Assembly: GCA_938004075.1 (NCBI GenBank)
Contig: CALKWP010000206.1
Location: forward strand, 1 to 21,662
DNA from: an uncultured Methanomassiliicoccales archaeon
Lineage (GTDB): Archaea; Thermoplasmatota; Thermoplasmata; SG8-5
Direction: 5' to 3'
Length of the DNA stretch: 21,662 bases
Below the pieces are notes generated by a model. The model was not told the DNA's origin and ran no database searches. It worked only from the letters and a program-made list of their open reading frames with translations. Below, piece by piece: positions 1-6,255 of the stretch (positions are counted from its first letter, which is position 1; each line of letters starts with the position of its first letter). A program made the position numbers and the translations under genes.

Positions 1-279
1 CATCACGCGTATGCCCACTTGTCCGAACCCCATGAGGGGACGGGCGCCGAGGCCGCCAACGATTATTGCATTGACGCCGTTCTCTTTCAACAGATGGACA
101 GGCGCCATGCAACCGCCCGAGGTATGCGGCGGATTCGGAATGACCGATGCGCTGACTATGTCCCTGCCATTGAGCTCAACAAGAGTGAACGTCTCCGCAT
201 GCCCGAAATGATTGGACATTGCTGCTTTCAGGCCGCCGGGGGCCTCGCTCGGCACTGCTATCAAATCTGTCTTTGCCAT
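1..279 (-). CDS. NifX/NifB-type dinitrogenase iron-molybdenum cofactor family protein (partial, C-terminus off the window)
   Basis: Reading the minus strand from the ATG at 279 gives 93 codons with no stop before the window edge, starting MAKTDLIAVPSEAPGG. The pattern matches the small NifX/NifB C-terminal fold: an N-terminal IAVPSE strand, SNHFGHAETFTLVEL, then SGGCMAPVHLLKENGVNAIIVGGLGARP. Family members are about 100-120 residues and bind iron-sulfur or molybdenum-iron clusters or precursors; archaea carry many copies without nitrogenase, mostly of unknown role. The Cys in SGGCM is a possible metal ligand. AGGTTGA about 10 bases upstream is a plausible ribosome binding site. It lies 59 bases downstream of the LarC-like gene on the same strand, so co-transcription is likely and a metal-cofactor role is a reasonable inference. 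About 20-30 residues are missing at the C-terminus. Confidence 0.8.
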   Translation of the reverse strand, partial: MAKTDLIAVPSEAPGGLKAAMSNHFGHAETFTLVELNGRDIVSASVIPNPPHTSGGCMAPVHLLKENGVNAIIVGGLGARPLMGFGQVGIRVM

Positions 280-338
280 GATTTCAACCTTGAAGCGCCA
301 TTGCGATGACGGATAATAATGTATTGCTGGTTCGATGC

Positions 339-1067
339 TCATTCGAGAAGGAAGAAACGAACAGGGGGGAGTGGCCTGGTGCCGCGAGCCAGCGCGATCT
401 TCCCATGTTTCGGCTCGGATTTGGACCTCTTTGCTCTGCAACCCGCCAAGATTGCTGCGCCGGTGGGCGTTGCCATCTCCATTCCGGATGGGCTGTTCCT
501 CCAAGGAATTCCATTTTCATCCAGTATTCGCCTGGTCGCCGGGGTGGGGACCTCCAGAGTACCGTGGGAGAAATTCACAGTTCCGTTTCCAACATTGACA
601 TAATCCAGATATTTCATTACCTGGACATCCAGTTTCTGCATTCCGGTTGCCATGCCCATGATATCGATGATTATGTCCGCCGCTTCATGCAGGGCAGCCT
701 CATGGCCGTGGAAGTGAGACTTCAGGAACGGATGATGGGAATGAACATGGGTTTCCGCGGCTATCAAAGCTTCAAGAACGCTGCGGCTCATGGCATCCCA
801 GGGCTCGGGAATCTGATTTTCGCGCAGCGCTGAATTGAGGATTTGCCTGGCATCGGAAGCATGAAGATGGCCTGCCCTTTCCTCCAACATTATGTTGAGC
901 CTGTGCATTCCATCTGTTTCTTCATGAGTGACCTTGCATTTGCCAAGCATATTTCCGGCGGATTCCATTGCTGCTGTCATCTTTTCGGATGGTGCGCCCA
1001 GCCCGATCAAACCCGCAGCCACAATGTCCCCTGCCAGGCCGTTCCTTGTGTCTATCAGGAATTCCAT
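339..1067 (-). CDS. larC: LarC-type nickel-insertion protein, first domain only (LarC1-like)
   Basis: This 242-residue protein resembles the N-terminal domain of LarC (TIGR00299/DUF111), the CTP-dependent nickel chelatase that completes the nickel-pincer nucleotide cofactor of lactate racemase and related enzymes. Seen: an N-terminal DTRNGLAGD block at residues 6-14; a histidine-rich loop at 107-127 with eight His; ADIIIDIMG at 130-138 matching the usual DxIVDIVG region; GNGTVNFSHGTLEVPTPAT at 160-178; and MATPTGAAIL at 198-207. The end aligns with the domain-1 tail (ALARGTRPLPPVRFFLLE). Full LarC is about 400 residues. The second domain (LarC2) is absent and only 59 bases separate the stop from the next gene, so it cannot follow by frameshift here. 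The reading frame opens at a TAG just upstream, which supports the ATG at 1067. A TATA-like box lies about 40 bases upstream. Confidence 0.8.
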   Translation of the reverse strand: MEFLIDTRNGLAGDIVAAGLIGLGAPSEKMTAAMESAGNMLGKCKVTHEETDGMHRLNIMLEERAGHLHASDARQILNSALRENQIPEPWDAMSRSVLEALIAAETHVHSHHPFLKSHFHGHEAALHEAADIIIDIMGMATGMQKLDVQVMKYLDYVNVGNGTVNFSHGTLEVPTPATRRILDENGIPWRNSPSGMEMATPTGAAILAGCRAKRSKSEPKHGKIALARGTRPLPPVRFFLLE

Positions 1068-1100
1068 TGCCCCGGGAATCGCATCCTTGTATATCTATTA

Positions 1101-1110
1101 TTCATATATA
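1101..1110 (-). promoter_or_regulatory. TATA-like box for the larC-nifX-like pair
   Basis: The minus strand reads TATATATGAA here, about 40 bases before the larC ATG. This predicts transcription starting near 1080 with a leader of about 13 bases. Called from spacing and composition only. Confidence 0.45.
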
Positions 1111-1218
1111 CAGGGAAACAGGGCCCATCGCCAACAACCATAAGTAGTTGGCTTACATTCCGCAGGATGGACATCGGCATAATCCGACCGGTGGCCGAAA
1201 ATCAAGAGAGGGATCGCA

Positions 1219-1632
1219 TTGGACCCGAAGGAAACCCTGGAATCGCTGTGCGAGATTATGGACGAGATGGACAAGGCATCCAAGATTATGCCCATCATAG
1301 TCGAGGGAATCAAGGACCGCATGGCCTTGAGAAGCCTGGGTGTGAACGGCAATATAATCGTTCTGAATGATGGGAATTCCATTCTCAACACCTGCGAGAA
1401 TCTTGCCAAGGAATGGAGCGCCGCCATTATTTTCACGGACTGGGACCAGAAGGGAGGCGAACTTGCGCATGCTCTGGAGGATTCCCTGGGCTCCTGCGGT
1501 GTGAGCTATGATTCAGAGTACCGGGCAAGCGTGTCCATGCTGGTTAAGAAGGACATCAAGGACGTGGAAAGCCTGCCTGCGCTGTTCAGGAGGCTGAGGG
1601 TCCTCACGGGCGGCGGAAGGGGCATTCTGTGA
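1219..1632 (+). CDS. Small archaeal Toprim-domain protein (UPF0292-like)
   Basis: This 137-residue protein has the Toprim layout: PIIVEGIKDRMALRSLG (residues 25-41) with the conserved Glu at 29, and IIFTDWDQKGGEL (70-82) with the DxD pair D74/D76 that binds divalent metal. Toprim domains occur in primases, topoisomerases, RecR and RNase M5. The small stand-alone archaeal versions are conserved but not firmly assigned, so a nucleic-acid phosphotransfer or nuclease role is only inferred. The C-terminal KKDIKDVESLP segment fits the UPF0292-type family as I recall it. The start is a TTG at 1219 preceded by a purine-rich GAGAGGGAT; an in-frame ATG at 1258 is the alternative and would remove a short helix but keep the domain. 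The gene stands alone, divergent from larC and separated from the sugar operon by its own promoter. Confidence 0.75.
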   Translation: MDPKETLESLCEIMDEMDKASKIMPIIVEGIKDRMALRSLGVNGNIIVLNDGNSILNTCENLAKEWSAAIIFTDWDQKGGELAHALEDSLGSCGVSYDSEYRASVSMLVKKDIKDVESLPALFRRLRVLTGGGRGIL

Positions 1633-1650
1633 CCATGTATCAATCCAAAG

Positions 1651-1658
1651 CTTTTTTA
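1651..1658 (+). promoter_or_regulatory. TATA-like box for the diacetamido-sugar operon
   Basis: CTTTTTTA is centred about 28 bases before the ATG at 1683, so the transcript would start at or just before the start codon. A GGTGAT motif at 1675-1680 immediately precedes the ATG and looks like a Shine-Dalgarno sequence. Both signals are possible; start-site mapping would tell which is used. Confidence 0.5.
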
Positions 1659-1682
1659 ACACGGCTAAATTGACGGTGATTC

Positions 1683-2678
1683 ATGAGCGATAGATTGAAA
1701 ACGGGAGTCATTGGCGTCGGTTCCATGGGAAAGAACCATGCCAGAGTGTACTCCGAGATGGGCGTTCTGAACGGCATTGCCGATTCAATGGAAGAGGTGG
1801 CCAAGCCGTTGGCTGAGAAATTCGGGGTTGAATATTATGCAGATTACAAAGAGATGCTCAAAACGGACATTGACGCGGTGACAGTGGCCACGCCCACCAA
1901 CACGCATTTCAAGCTGGCGATGGATGCCATTATGGCAGGAAAACACGTTCTGGTGGAAAAGCCGATATGCTTCAGCATAGAGGAGGCGGAAAAGATAGTG
2001 AAGGCCGCCGAAAAGGAGAACGTTGTCCTGGCAGTCGGCCAGATAGAGCGCCACAACCCTGTGGTCAAATTCGCCAGGGAATCGATTGAGGCTGGCAAGT
2101 TCGGCGATATCGTTTCAATAGTTGCCAGAAGGGTCAGCACCATGCCCGGCCGCATCCGCGATGTTGGCGTGCTCATGGACCTTGGCATTCACGACATTGA
2201 TGTCATAAGATACCTGGCTAACAGCAAGGTCCGCAGCGTCTATGCGCTTGGCGGCATGCGCCAGAACGATAAATTTGAGGACCATGCAAACGTTCTGCTG
2301 GATTTCGAGAATGGCGTCCAGGGGTTCGTCGAGGTTAACTGGTTGACTCCCATGAAGGTCCGGCGGATATCCCTTACATGCGCAAAGAACTTCGTCGAGC
2401 TGGATTACATGACGCAGAGCGCCAGCATATCCTCCTCCCAGGTTTCCGGGACATTCGATTCCGGCGACCTTTACAGATTGCCCATAGAATTCGACATCAG
2501 GCATGTTAGCCTGAAAAAGCAGGAGCCGCTGAGGAACGAGCAGGAGGACTTCCTGAATGCGATAAAAGATAGCAGGACGCCGCTGGTAAGCGGTGCTGAC
2601 GGCACGGAGACTCTGAGAGTCTGCCAGGCCGCATTACGTTCGATAAAAGAAGGAAAGAAAATGATACTGGATGTGTGA
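1683..2678 (+). CDS. wbpB: Gfo/Idh/MocA oxidoreductase, probable UDP-GlcNAc (or UDP-GlcNAcA) 3-dehydrogenase
   Basis: A 331-residue full-length Gfo/Idh/MocA dehydrogenase. The N-terminal Rossmann domain shows GVIGVGSMGKNHA (G11, G13, G16), the family EKP motif with its lysine at residues 92-94, and a later MDLGIHDIDVIRYL block (166-179) supplying the Asp/His pair near the active site. In WbpB/WlbA of bacteria and the methanococcal enzyme of the archaellin-glycan pathway, this protein oxidises C3 of a UDP-GlcNAc-type sugar. The specific call rests on the next two genes, an acetyltransferase and a DegT aminotransferase, which complete the C3 amination and acetylation. It is first in the operon, and its stop lies 2 bases before the next ATG. 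The C6 dehydrogenase (WbpA-type) is not in the window, so whether the substrate is the neutral sugar or the uronate is unknown. Confidence 0.8.
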   Translation: MSDRLKTGVIGVGSMGKNHARVYSEMGVLNGIADSMEEVAKPLAEKFGVEYYADYKEMLKTDIDAVTVATPTNTHFKLAMDAIMAGKHVLVEKPICFSIEEAEKIVKAAEKENVVLAVGQIERHNPVVKFARESIEAGKFGDIVSIVARRVSTMPGRIRDVGVLMDLGIHDIDVIRYLANSKVRSVYALGGMRQNDKFEDHANVLLDFENGVQGFVEVNWLTPMKVRRISLTCAKNFVELDYMTQSASISSSQVSGTFDSGDLYRLPIEFDIRHVSLKKQEPLRNEQEDFLNAIKDSRTPLVSGADGTETLRVCQAALRSIKEGKKMILDV

Positions 2679-2680
2679 AC

Positions 2681-3301
2681 ATGCCGGAAGTACATGGAAA
2701 TTCTAAGATAGGAAAAGGAACGTTCCTGGGGCAGAGCGTGGTAATTGGCCACCCGGGAAAGCATGAGAAGGCGCTGCTCGTGGAGGGCCGAATGAATGAA
2801 GTGAAGGGTGCGGTCCTGGGCAAGGATTGTGTCATTCGAGATGGCACCATAATCTACAGCCAGGCTACAATCGGAGATAATTTTCAAACAGGCCACAACG
2901 CCCTCATCCGCGAGGACACGACAATCGGAAACAAGAGCATGGTCGGCACATTGACGATAATTGAGGACAACTGCAAGATAGGCGACCGCGTCTCCATCCA
3001 GAGTGCGGTTTACATCCCGACGAACACGGTCATCGAGGACGATGTGTTCATCGGCCCCAGGGTATGCTTCACCAACGACAAGTACATGGGCCGCGGGGAA
3101 GTGAAGCTTCTTGGCGCGCATGTCGAGAGCGGCGTCCGTGTTGGGGCCAACTCGACAATTCTGCCAGGCGTGAGGCTGGGCAGAGACTGTCTTGTCGGAG
3201 CCGGAGCGGTCGTCACCAAGGATGTCGAGCCATACACCATGGTGGCCGGCGTTCCCGCGAGGAAGGTCGGCATGGTCCCGATGGAGCACAGGAGGCCGTA
3301 A
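2681..3301 (+). CDS. wbpD: Left-handed beta-helix N-acetyltransferase, probable UDP-3-amino-sugar acetyltransferase (WbpD/WlbB-like)
   Basis: A 206-residue acyltransferase built from hexapeptide repeats, seen as runs such as SKIGKGTFLGQSVVIG, TTIGNKSMVG, CKIGDRVSIQ and TVIEDDVFIG. It closes with the usual SVRVGANSTILPG-like turns and GAGAVVTKDVEPYTMVAGVPARKVG. Such enzymes transfer acetyl from acetyl-CoA to the 3-amino group of a UDP-sugar, giving the 2,3-diacetamido product. A GTG start 6 bases upstream would overlap the previous stop; the ATG at 2681 is preferred because the protein then begins MPEVHGNSKIG. The next gene starts 1 base after this stop, with GGAGG inside the 3' end of this gene serving it. 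Together with its neighbours this fits UDP-GlcNAc3NAc or its uronate, used in archaeal N-glycans; substrate specificity is inferred from context. Confidence 0.8.
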   Translation: MPEVHGNSKIGKGTFLGQSVVIGHPGKHEKALLVEGRMNEVKGAVLGKDCVIRDGTIIYSQATIGDNFQTGHNALIREDTTIGNKSMVGTLTIIEDNCKIGDRVSIQSAVYIPTNTVIEDDVFIGPRVCFTNDKYMGRGEVKLLGAHVESGVRVGANSTILPGVRLGRDCLVGAGAVVTKDVEPYTMVAGVPARKVGMVPMEHRRP

Positions 3302-3302
3302 C

Positions 3303-4376
3303 ATGATACCGGCAGCCAAGCCGCTGATCGGCAAGGAGGAGGCGGATGCCGCGGCAGAGGTCATCATGTCAGGCATGCTGGTTCAGGGAAAGAAGACCGC
3401 TGAGCTGGAGGAGCAGTTCGGCAAGTACATTGGAGCCAAGCACACATTCGCGGTGGGCAACGGAACGCAGGCTGTCCATGTAGCTCTTCTGGCTGCCGGC
3501 GTCAAGCCGAAGGATGAGGTCATCACCACTGGATTCAGCTTCCTCGCCAGCAGCACAAGCATAGTCCATTGCGGCGCGAAGCCAGTCTATGCGGACATCG
3601 ACCCGAAGACATTCAACCTCGACCCTGATGACGTAAGGAAACTCATCACAAAGAAAACAAAAGCGATTCTTCCGGTTCACTTGTTCGGGTTATCATGCGA
3701 CGTGAAAGCCCTCCAGGAAATTTGCGACGAGCATGATATTGTAATGGTCGAGGATTCCTGCCAGTCCCACGGCGCGGCCTATGACGGGAAGTGCGTCGGA
3801 ACTTTTGGAACCACATCGGCATTCAGCTTCTACCCCACAAAGAACATGACCACCGGCGAAGGCGGTGCTGTCACCACCATGGATGACAAGACCGCTGAGC
3901 AGATAAAGCTGATAAGGAACCAGGGCCAGGTATCCCGGTACAAGTGCGTCATGATCGGCTACAATTACAGAATGACCGACATAGGAGCGGCAATCGGTCT
4001 GGTGCAGATGAAGAAACTGCCCGGCTGGACCGAGACCCGGATAAAAAACGCCGCCTACCTGGACAAGGAGCTGGGCAAGGCCGGCATCACAATCCCGTTC
4101 GTACCTAAGGGCTGCAGGCATGTCTATCATCAGTACACCATCCGCGTGAAGAACAGGGACGAGGTCCAGAAGAAGCTCACCGAAATGGGAGTCGGAACCG
4201 GCGTTTACTATCCCCAGGGTTTGCACGAACTCGGCCCGCTGGCCAAATACCGCACCCGCAAGCTCCCGAAGGTCGAGAAGGCCTGCAAGGAAGTGCTGGC
4301 ACTGCCGGTGCATCCCGCGCTGAGCAAGGCGGACCTGGAGACGGTGGCAAAGTCGGTCGTCAAAGCGGTGGCGTGA
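3303..4376 (+). CDS. wbpE: DegT/DnrJ/EryC1 PLP aminotransferase, probable UDP-3-keto-sugar transaminase (WbpE-like)
   Basis: A 357-residue fold-type I sugar aminotransferase. Seen: IPAAKPLIGKEEADAAAEVIMSG at the N-terminus, the cofactor-binding FAVGNGTQAVHVAL (49-62), VMVEDSCQSHGA (147-158), and the Schiff-base lysine K180 in SFYPTKNMTTGEGG. It transfers an amino group, normally from glutamate, to the 3-keto sugar made by the first gene. The reading frame is open upstream into the acetyltransferase gene, but the ATG at 3303 is the right start: it has GGAGG at 3291-3295 and gives the family N-terminus. The last codons overlap a possible GTG start of the TPR gene. Operon position and family make the WbpE-like role likely; a QdtB-type or other keto-sugar substrate cannot be excluded. 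Confidence 0.85.
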   Translation: MIPAAKPLIGKEEADAAAEVIMSGMLVQGKKTAELEEQFGKYIGAKHTFAVGNGTQAVHVALLAAGVKPKDEVITTGFSFLASSTSIVHCGAKPVYADIDPKTFNLDPDDVRKLITKKTKAILPVHLFGLSCDVKALQEICDEHDIVMVEDSCQSHGAAYDGKCVGTFGTTSAFSFYPTKNMTTGEGGAVTTMDDKTAEQIKLIRNQGQVSRYKCVMIGYNYRMTDIGAAIGLVQMKKLPGWTETRIKNAAYLDKELGKAGITIPFVPKGCRHVYHQYTIRVKNRDEVQKKLTEMGVGTGVYYPQGLHELGPLAKYRTRKLPKVEKACKEVLALPVHPALSKADLETVAKSVVKAVA

Positions 4377-4385
4377 GACTTTCAC

Positions 4386-4397
4386 AAATCTTATTAG
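4386..4397 (+). promoter_or_regulatory. Candidate TATA-like box for the TPR gene
   Basis: AAATCTTATTAG sits just after the aminotransferase stop and about 37 bases before the TTG at 4430. If real, the TPR gene is transcribed on its own and the GTG at 4373 is not its start. Confidence 0.3.
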
Positions 4398-4429
4398 CAC
4401 CGGCGCCTATCATCCTGCGGGGCGATGCT

Positions 4430-5722
4430 TTGCAGGACAGGATTAGCAGACAGGTGAGCTTAGAGATTCAGAGGATGCTTGGAAAAGAACTTGGCGAGCT
4501 TGGTGTCTCCATTTTCAGGAAACAATGCGCCGAGATGAAAATCAAGCCGGAAGAACTCCAGCTAAAGGACCTTCTCAACCTTTCGCAGAGGATGACAAGG
4601 GTGCTGAGGCCGACAATGGGGAATGATGCGGCCCAGAAAATAGGAAAGGAAATCCAGAAATTCAAGATTCTCAGCGAGCTTGAGGAGATAAAATCTGGCA
4701 GCCAGGACCCAATGAGGGATCGGCGCGAGCTTGATGCGTATTCAAGATTGGGCAACATCTCATACACAATAGGTGACTGGGACGATGCCCTTGATTACTA
4801 CAACAAAGTGAAGACGCTGGGAGTTAAGCTGAACGACAATGTGAAGGTCGCGGAGGCGTACAGGATAACCGGCCACATATTCAAGCGGCAGAGCAAGTGG
4901 GAGGATGCATTGAAAGCGTTCCTGGATGGGGTAAAGGCTCTTGAGAATACGGATAACCCGGCCGGAACATCAGACGCGTACAGGGGGATGGGATATGTTC
5001 ACTGGCGCATGGGAGATTACGCCCAGGCGAAGAGCAATTTTGAGATTGCCATGAAATATGCAGAGCAATCCAGGGACAAGGTAACGATAGGCCTGGTCCA
5101 CATAGAATGGGGGCTGGTGTTCAGCGATCTGGGGGACCTCGAAGTTGCAATAGGGCATTACAAGGAGAGCATAGACATACTGGAGCAGGCGAGGGATTAT
5201 CAGCAACTGTCCAGGGCCTACAACAATCTCGGCGACATCTATCTCCAGAGAAATGAGTGGGACGATGCCATAAAATATTTCGAATTATGCAAAGCATCTG
5301 CCGAGAAGATGAACCACTTGAACATGATAGGCTGGAGCCTTTTCAACACCGCGGAGGCGCTTTCGATGTCAGGCAGACCGGATGAAGCCATCCCGAAGTG
5401 CGGGGAAGCGCTCGAGATACTTGAGAGGCTGCATGATCATGTCGGGGTATCGGCGGCATACCGGAACCTGGGGGTAGCTTACCGGCTCAAGAAGGATTGG
5501 AAACTCGCAGAAGATAATTTCAGGGAAGCGGAGACAAGGCTTGACAGGATAAATTCTCCATTCAACACGGCTCACCTTCATCTTGAGTGGGGGATCATGT
5601 GCGCCGCCAAGGGAGATAAGAAAGAGGCAAAGATGCATCTTGAAAAAGCAGCCAGCATATTTGGGAAGCTGGGCGCGAAGAAATTCCGGGACAGGGCAGA
5701 GGACGAACTGAAAGGGCTGTGA
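4430..5722 (+). CDS. Tetratricopeptide-repeat protein with an N-terminal helical domain
   Basis: About 430 residues with no signal peptide or clear membrane segment, so probably cytosolic. Residues 1 to about 100 form a helical region of unknown function (SLEIQRMLGKELGELGV, then KIKPEELQLKDLLNLSQRM). From about residue 102 to the end there are about eight degenerate TPRs of the 40-residue type, for example AYSRLGNISYTIGDWDDAL, AYNNLGDIYLQRNEWDDAI and AYRNLGVAYRLKKDWKLAE. TPR arrays mediate protein-protein contacts; no partner can be named. The frame is open back to a GTG at 4373 overlapping the previous stop, but those 19 residues look like translated promoter sequence. I prefer the TTG at 4430; the ATG at 4475 is a third option. 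It ends 8 bases from the convergent stop of the adenosine-kinase-like gene. Confidence 0.75.
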   Translation: MQDRISRQVSLEIQRMLGKELGELGVSIFRKQCAEMKIKPEELQLKDLLNLSQRMTRVLRPTMGNDAAQKIGKEIQKFKILSELEEIKSGSQDPMRDRRELDAYSRLGNISYTIGDWDDALDYYNKVKTLGVKLNDNVKVAEAYRITGHIFKRQSKWEDALKAFLDGVKALENTDNPAGTSDAYRGMGYVHWRMGDYAQAKSNFEIAMKYAEQSRDKVTIGLVHIEWGLVFSDLGDLEVAIGHYKESIDILEQARDYQQLSRAYNNLGDIYLQRNEWDDAIKYFELCKASAEKMNHLNMIGWSLFNTAEALSMSGRPDEAIPKCGEALEILERLHDHVGVSAAYRNLGVAYRLKKDWKLAEDNFREAETRLDRINSPFNTAHLHLEWGIMCAAKGDKKEAKMHLEKAASIFGKLGAKKFRDRAEDELKGL

Positions 5723-5730
5723 AAACGCCC

Positions 5731-6213
5731 TTAGCGCTTGTACCCGAATTTGCGGAGAAGCGCATGCCGGTCCTTGGCATCCTCCGGTCCCTCAATGCCC
5801 TTGGGAACCTTGCCGTCGATGACGCCCAGTATCCCGCGTCCGCCTTCCGTCTCGGCGATTATGACCTCCACCGGGTTGGCGGTGGCGCAGAAGATGTTGC
5901 AGACTTCCGGGACCTGCTTGATCGCCCTCAGCACGTTGATCGGGTATGCATCCCGCATCACAACGAAAAATGAATGGCCGGCGGAGATTGCCAGTGCATT
6001 CTCCGCTGCAAGTTTTTTCAGATCATCGGCAGTGCCTTCGACACGTATCAGCTGATGTACGCTCGCCTCGCAGAATGCGACGCCGAATTTGATTCCGGGG
6101 ACGGAGTTCACCATGGCCTCGTAGATGTCCTCGGCAGTCTTGATGAAATGCGACTGGCCGATGATGATGTTCAGCTCTTCCGGGTTCTTGACCTTGACGA
6201 CTTTGAGTTCCAT
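5731..6213 (-). CDS. Adenosine-specific kinase family protein (PF04008)
   Basis: A 160-residue protein matching the small archaeal/bacterial family called adenosine-specific kinase, unrelated to ribokinase-type adenosine kinases. Recognisable blocks are MELKVVKVKNPEELNIIIGQSHFIKTAEDIYEAM-like start regions, GIKFGVAFCEASVHQLIRVEGT, SAGHSFFVVMRDAYPINVL, VPEVCNIFCATANPVEV and GRGILGVIDG. The length is typical and complete. The family was named from structural and binding work on a crenarchaeal member; the physiological substrate is not well established. The ATG at 6213 follows GGTGAGGCA, a good ribosome binding site. A TATA-like box overlaps the stop codon of the upstream MFS gene, so it is probably transcribed separately, perhaps with read-through. 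Confidence 0.85.
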   Translation of the reverse strand: MELKVVKVKNPEELNIIIGQSHFIKTAEDIYEAMVNSVPGIKFGVAFCEASVHQLIRVEGTADDLKKLAAENALAISAGHSFFVVMRDAYPINVLRAIKQVPEVCNIFCATANPVEVIIAETEGGRGILGVIDGKVPKGIEGPEDAKDRHALLRKFGYKR

Positions 6214-6244
6214 TGCCTCACCGAATGGGAATGGGCATCGGGGA

Positions 6245-6255
6245 TAATAATTATT
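6245..6255 (-). promoter_or_regulatory. TATA-like box for the adenosine-kinase-like gene, overlapping the MFS stop
   Basis: The minus strand reads AATAATTATTA here, about 37 bases before the ATG at 6213. It overlaps the stop codon of the MFS gene. The sequence is nearly palindromic, so direction is inferred from the neighbouring gene. Confidence 0.4.

Noticed and set aside
284..520. Minus-strand ORF that could be a frameshifted LarC continuation
   Set aside because: Its translation shows no LarC2 features and it ends just before the NifX-like start, too short for the second domain.
3192..3302. N-terminal extension of the aminotransferase into the acetyltransferase gene
   Set aside because: The extra residues are unlike the family, and the ATG at 3303 has GGAGG and the expected N-terminus.
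5719..5973. Plus-strand ORFs opposite the adenosine-kinase-like gene
   Set aside because: They are antisense shadows of a gene with clear family motifs.
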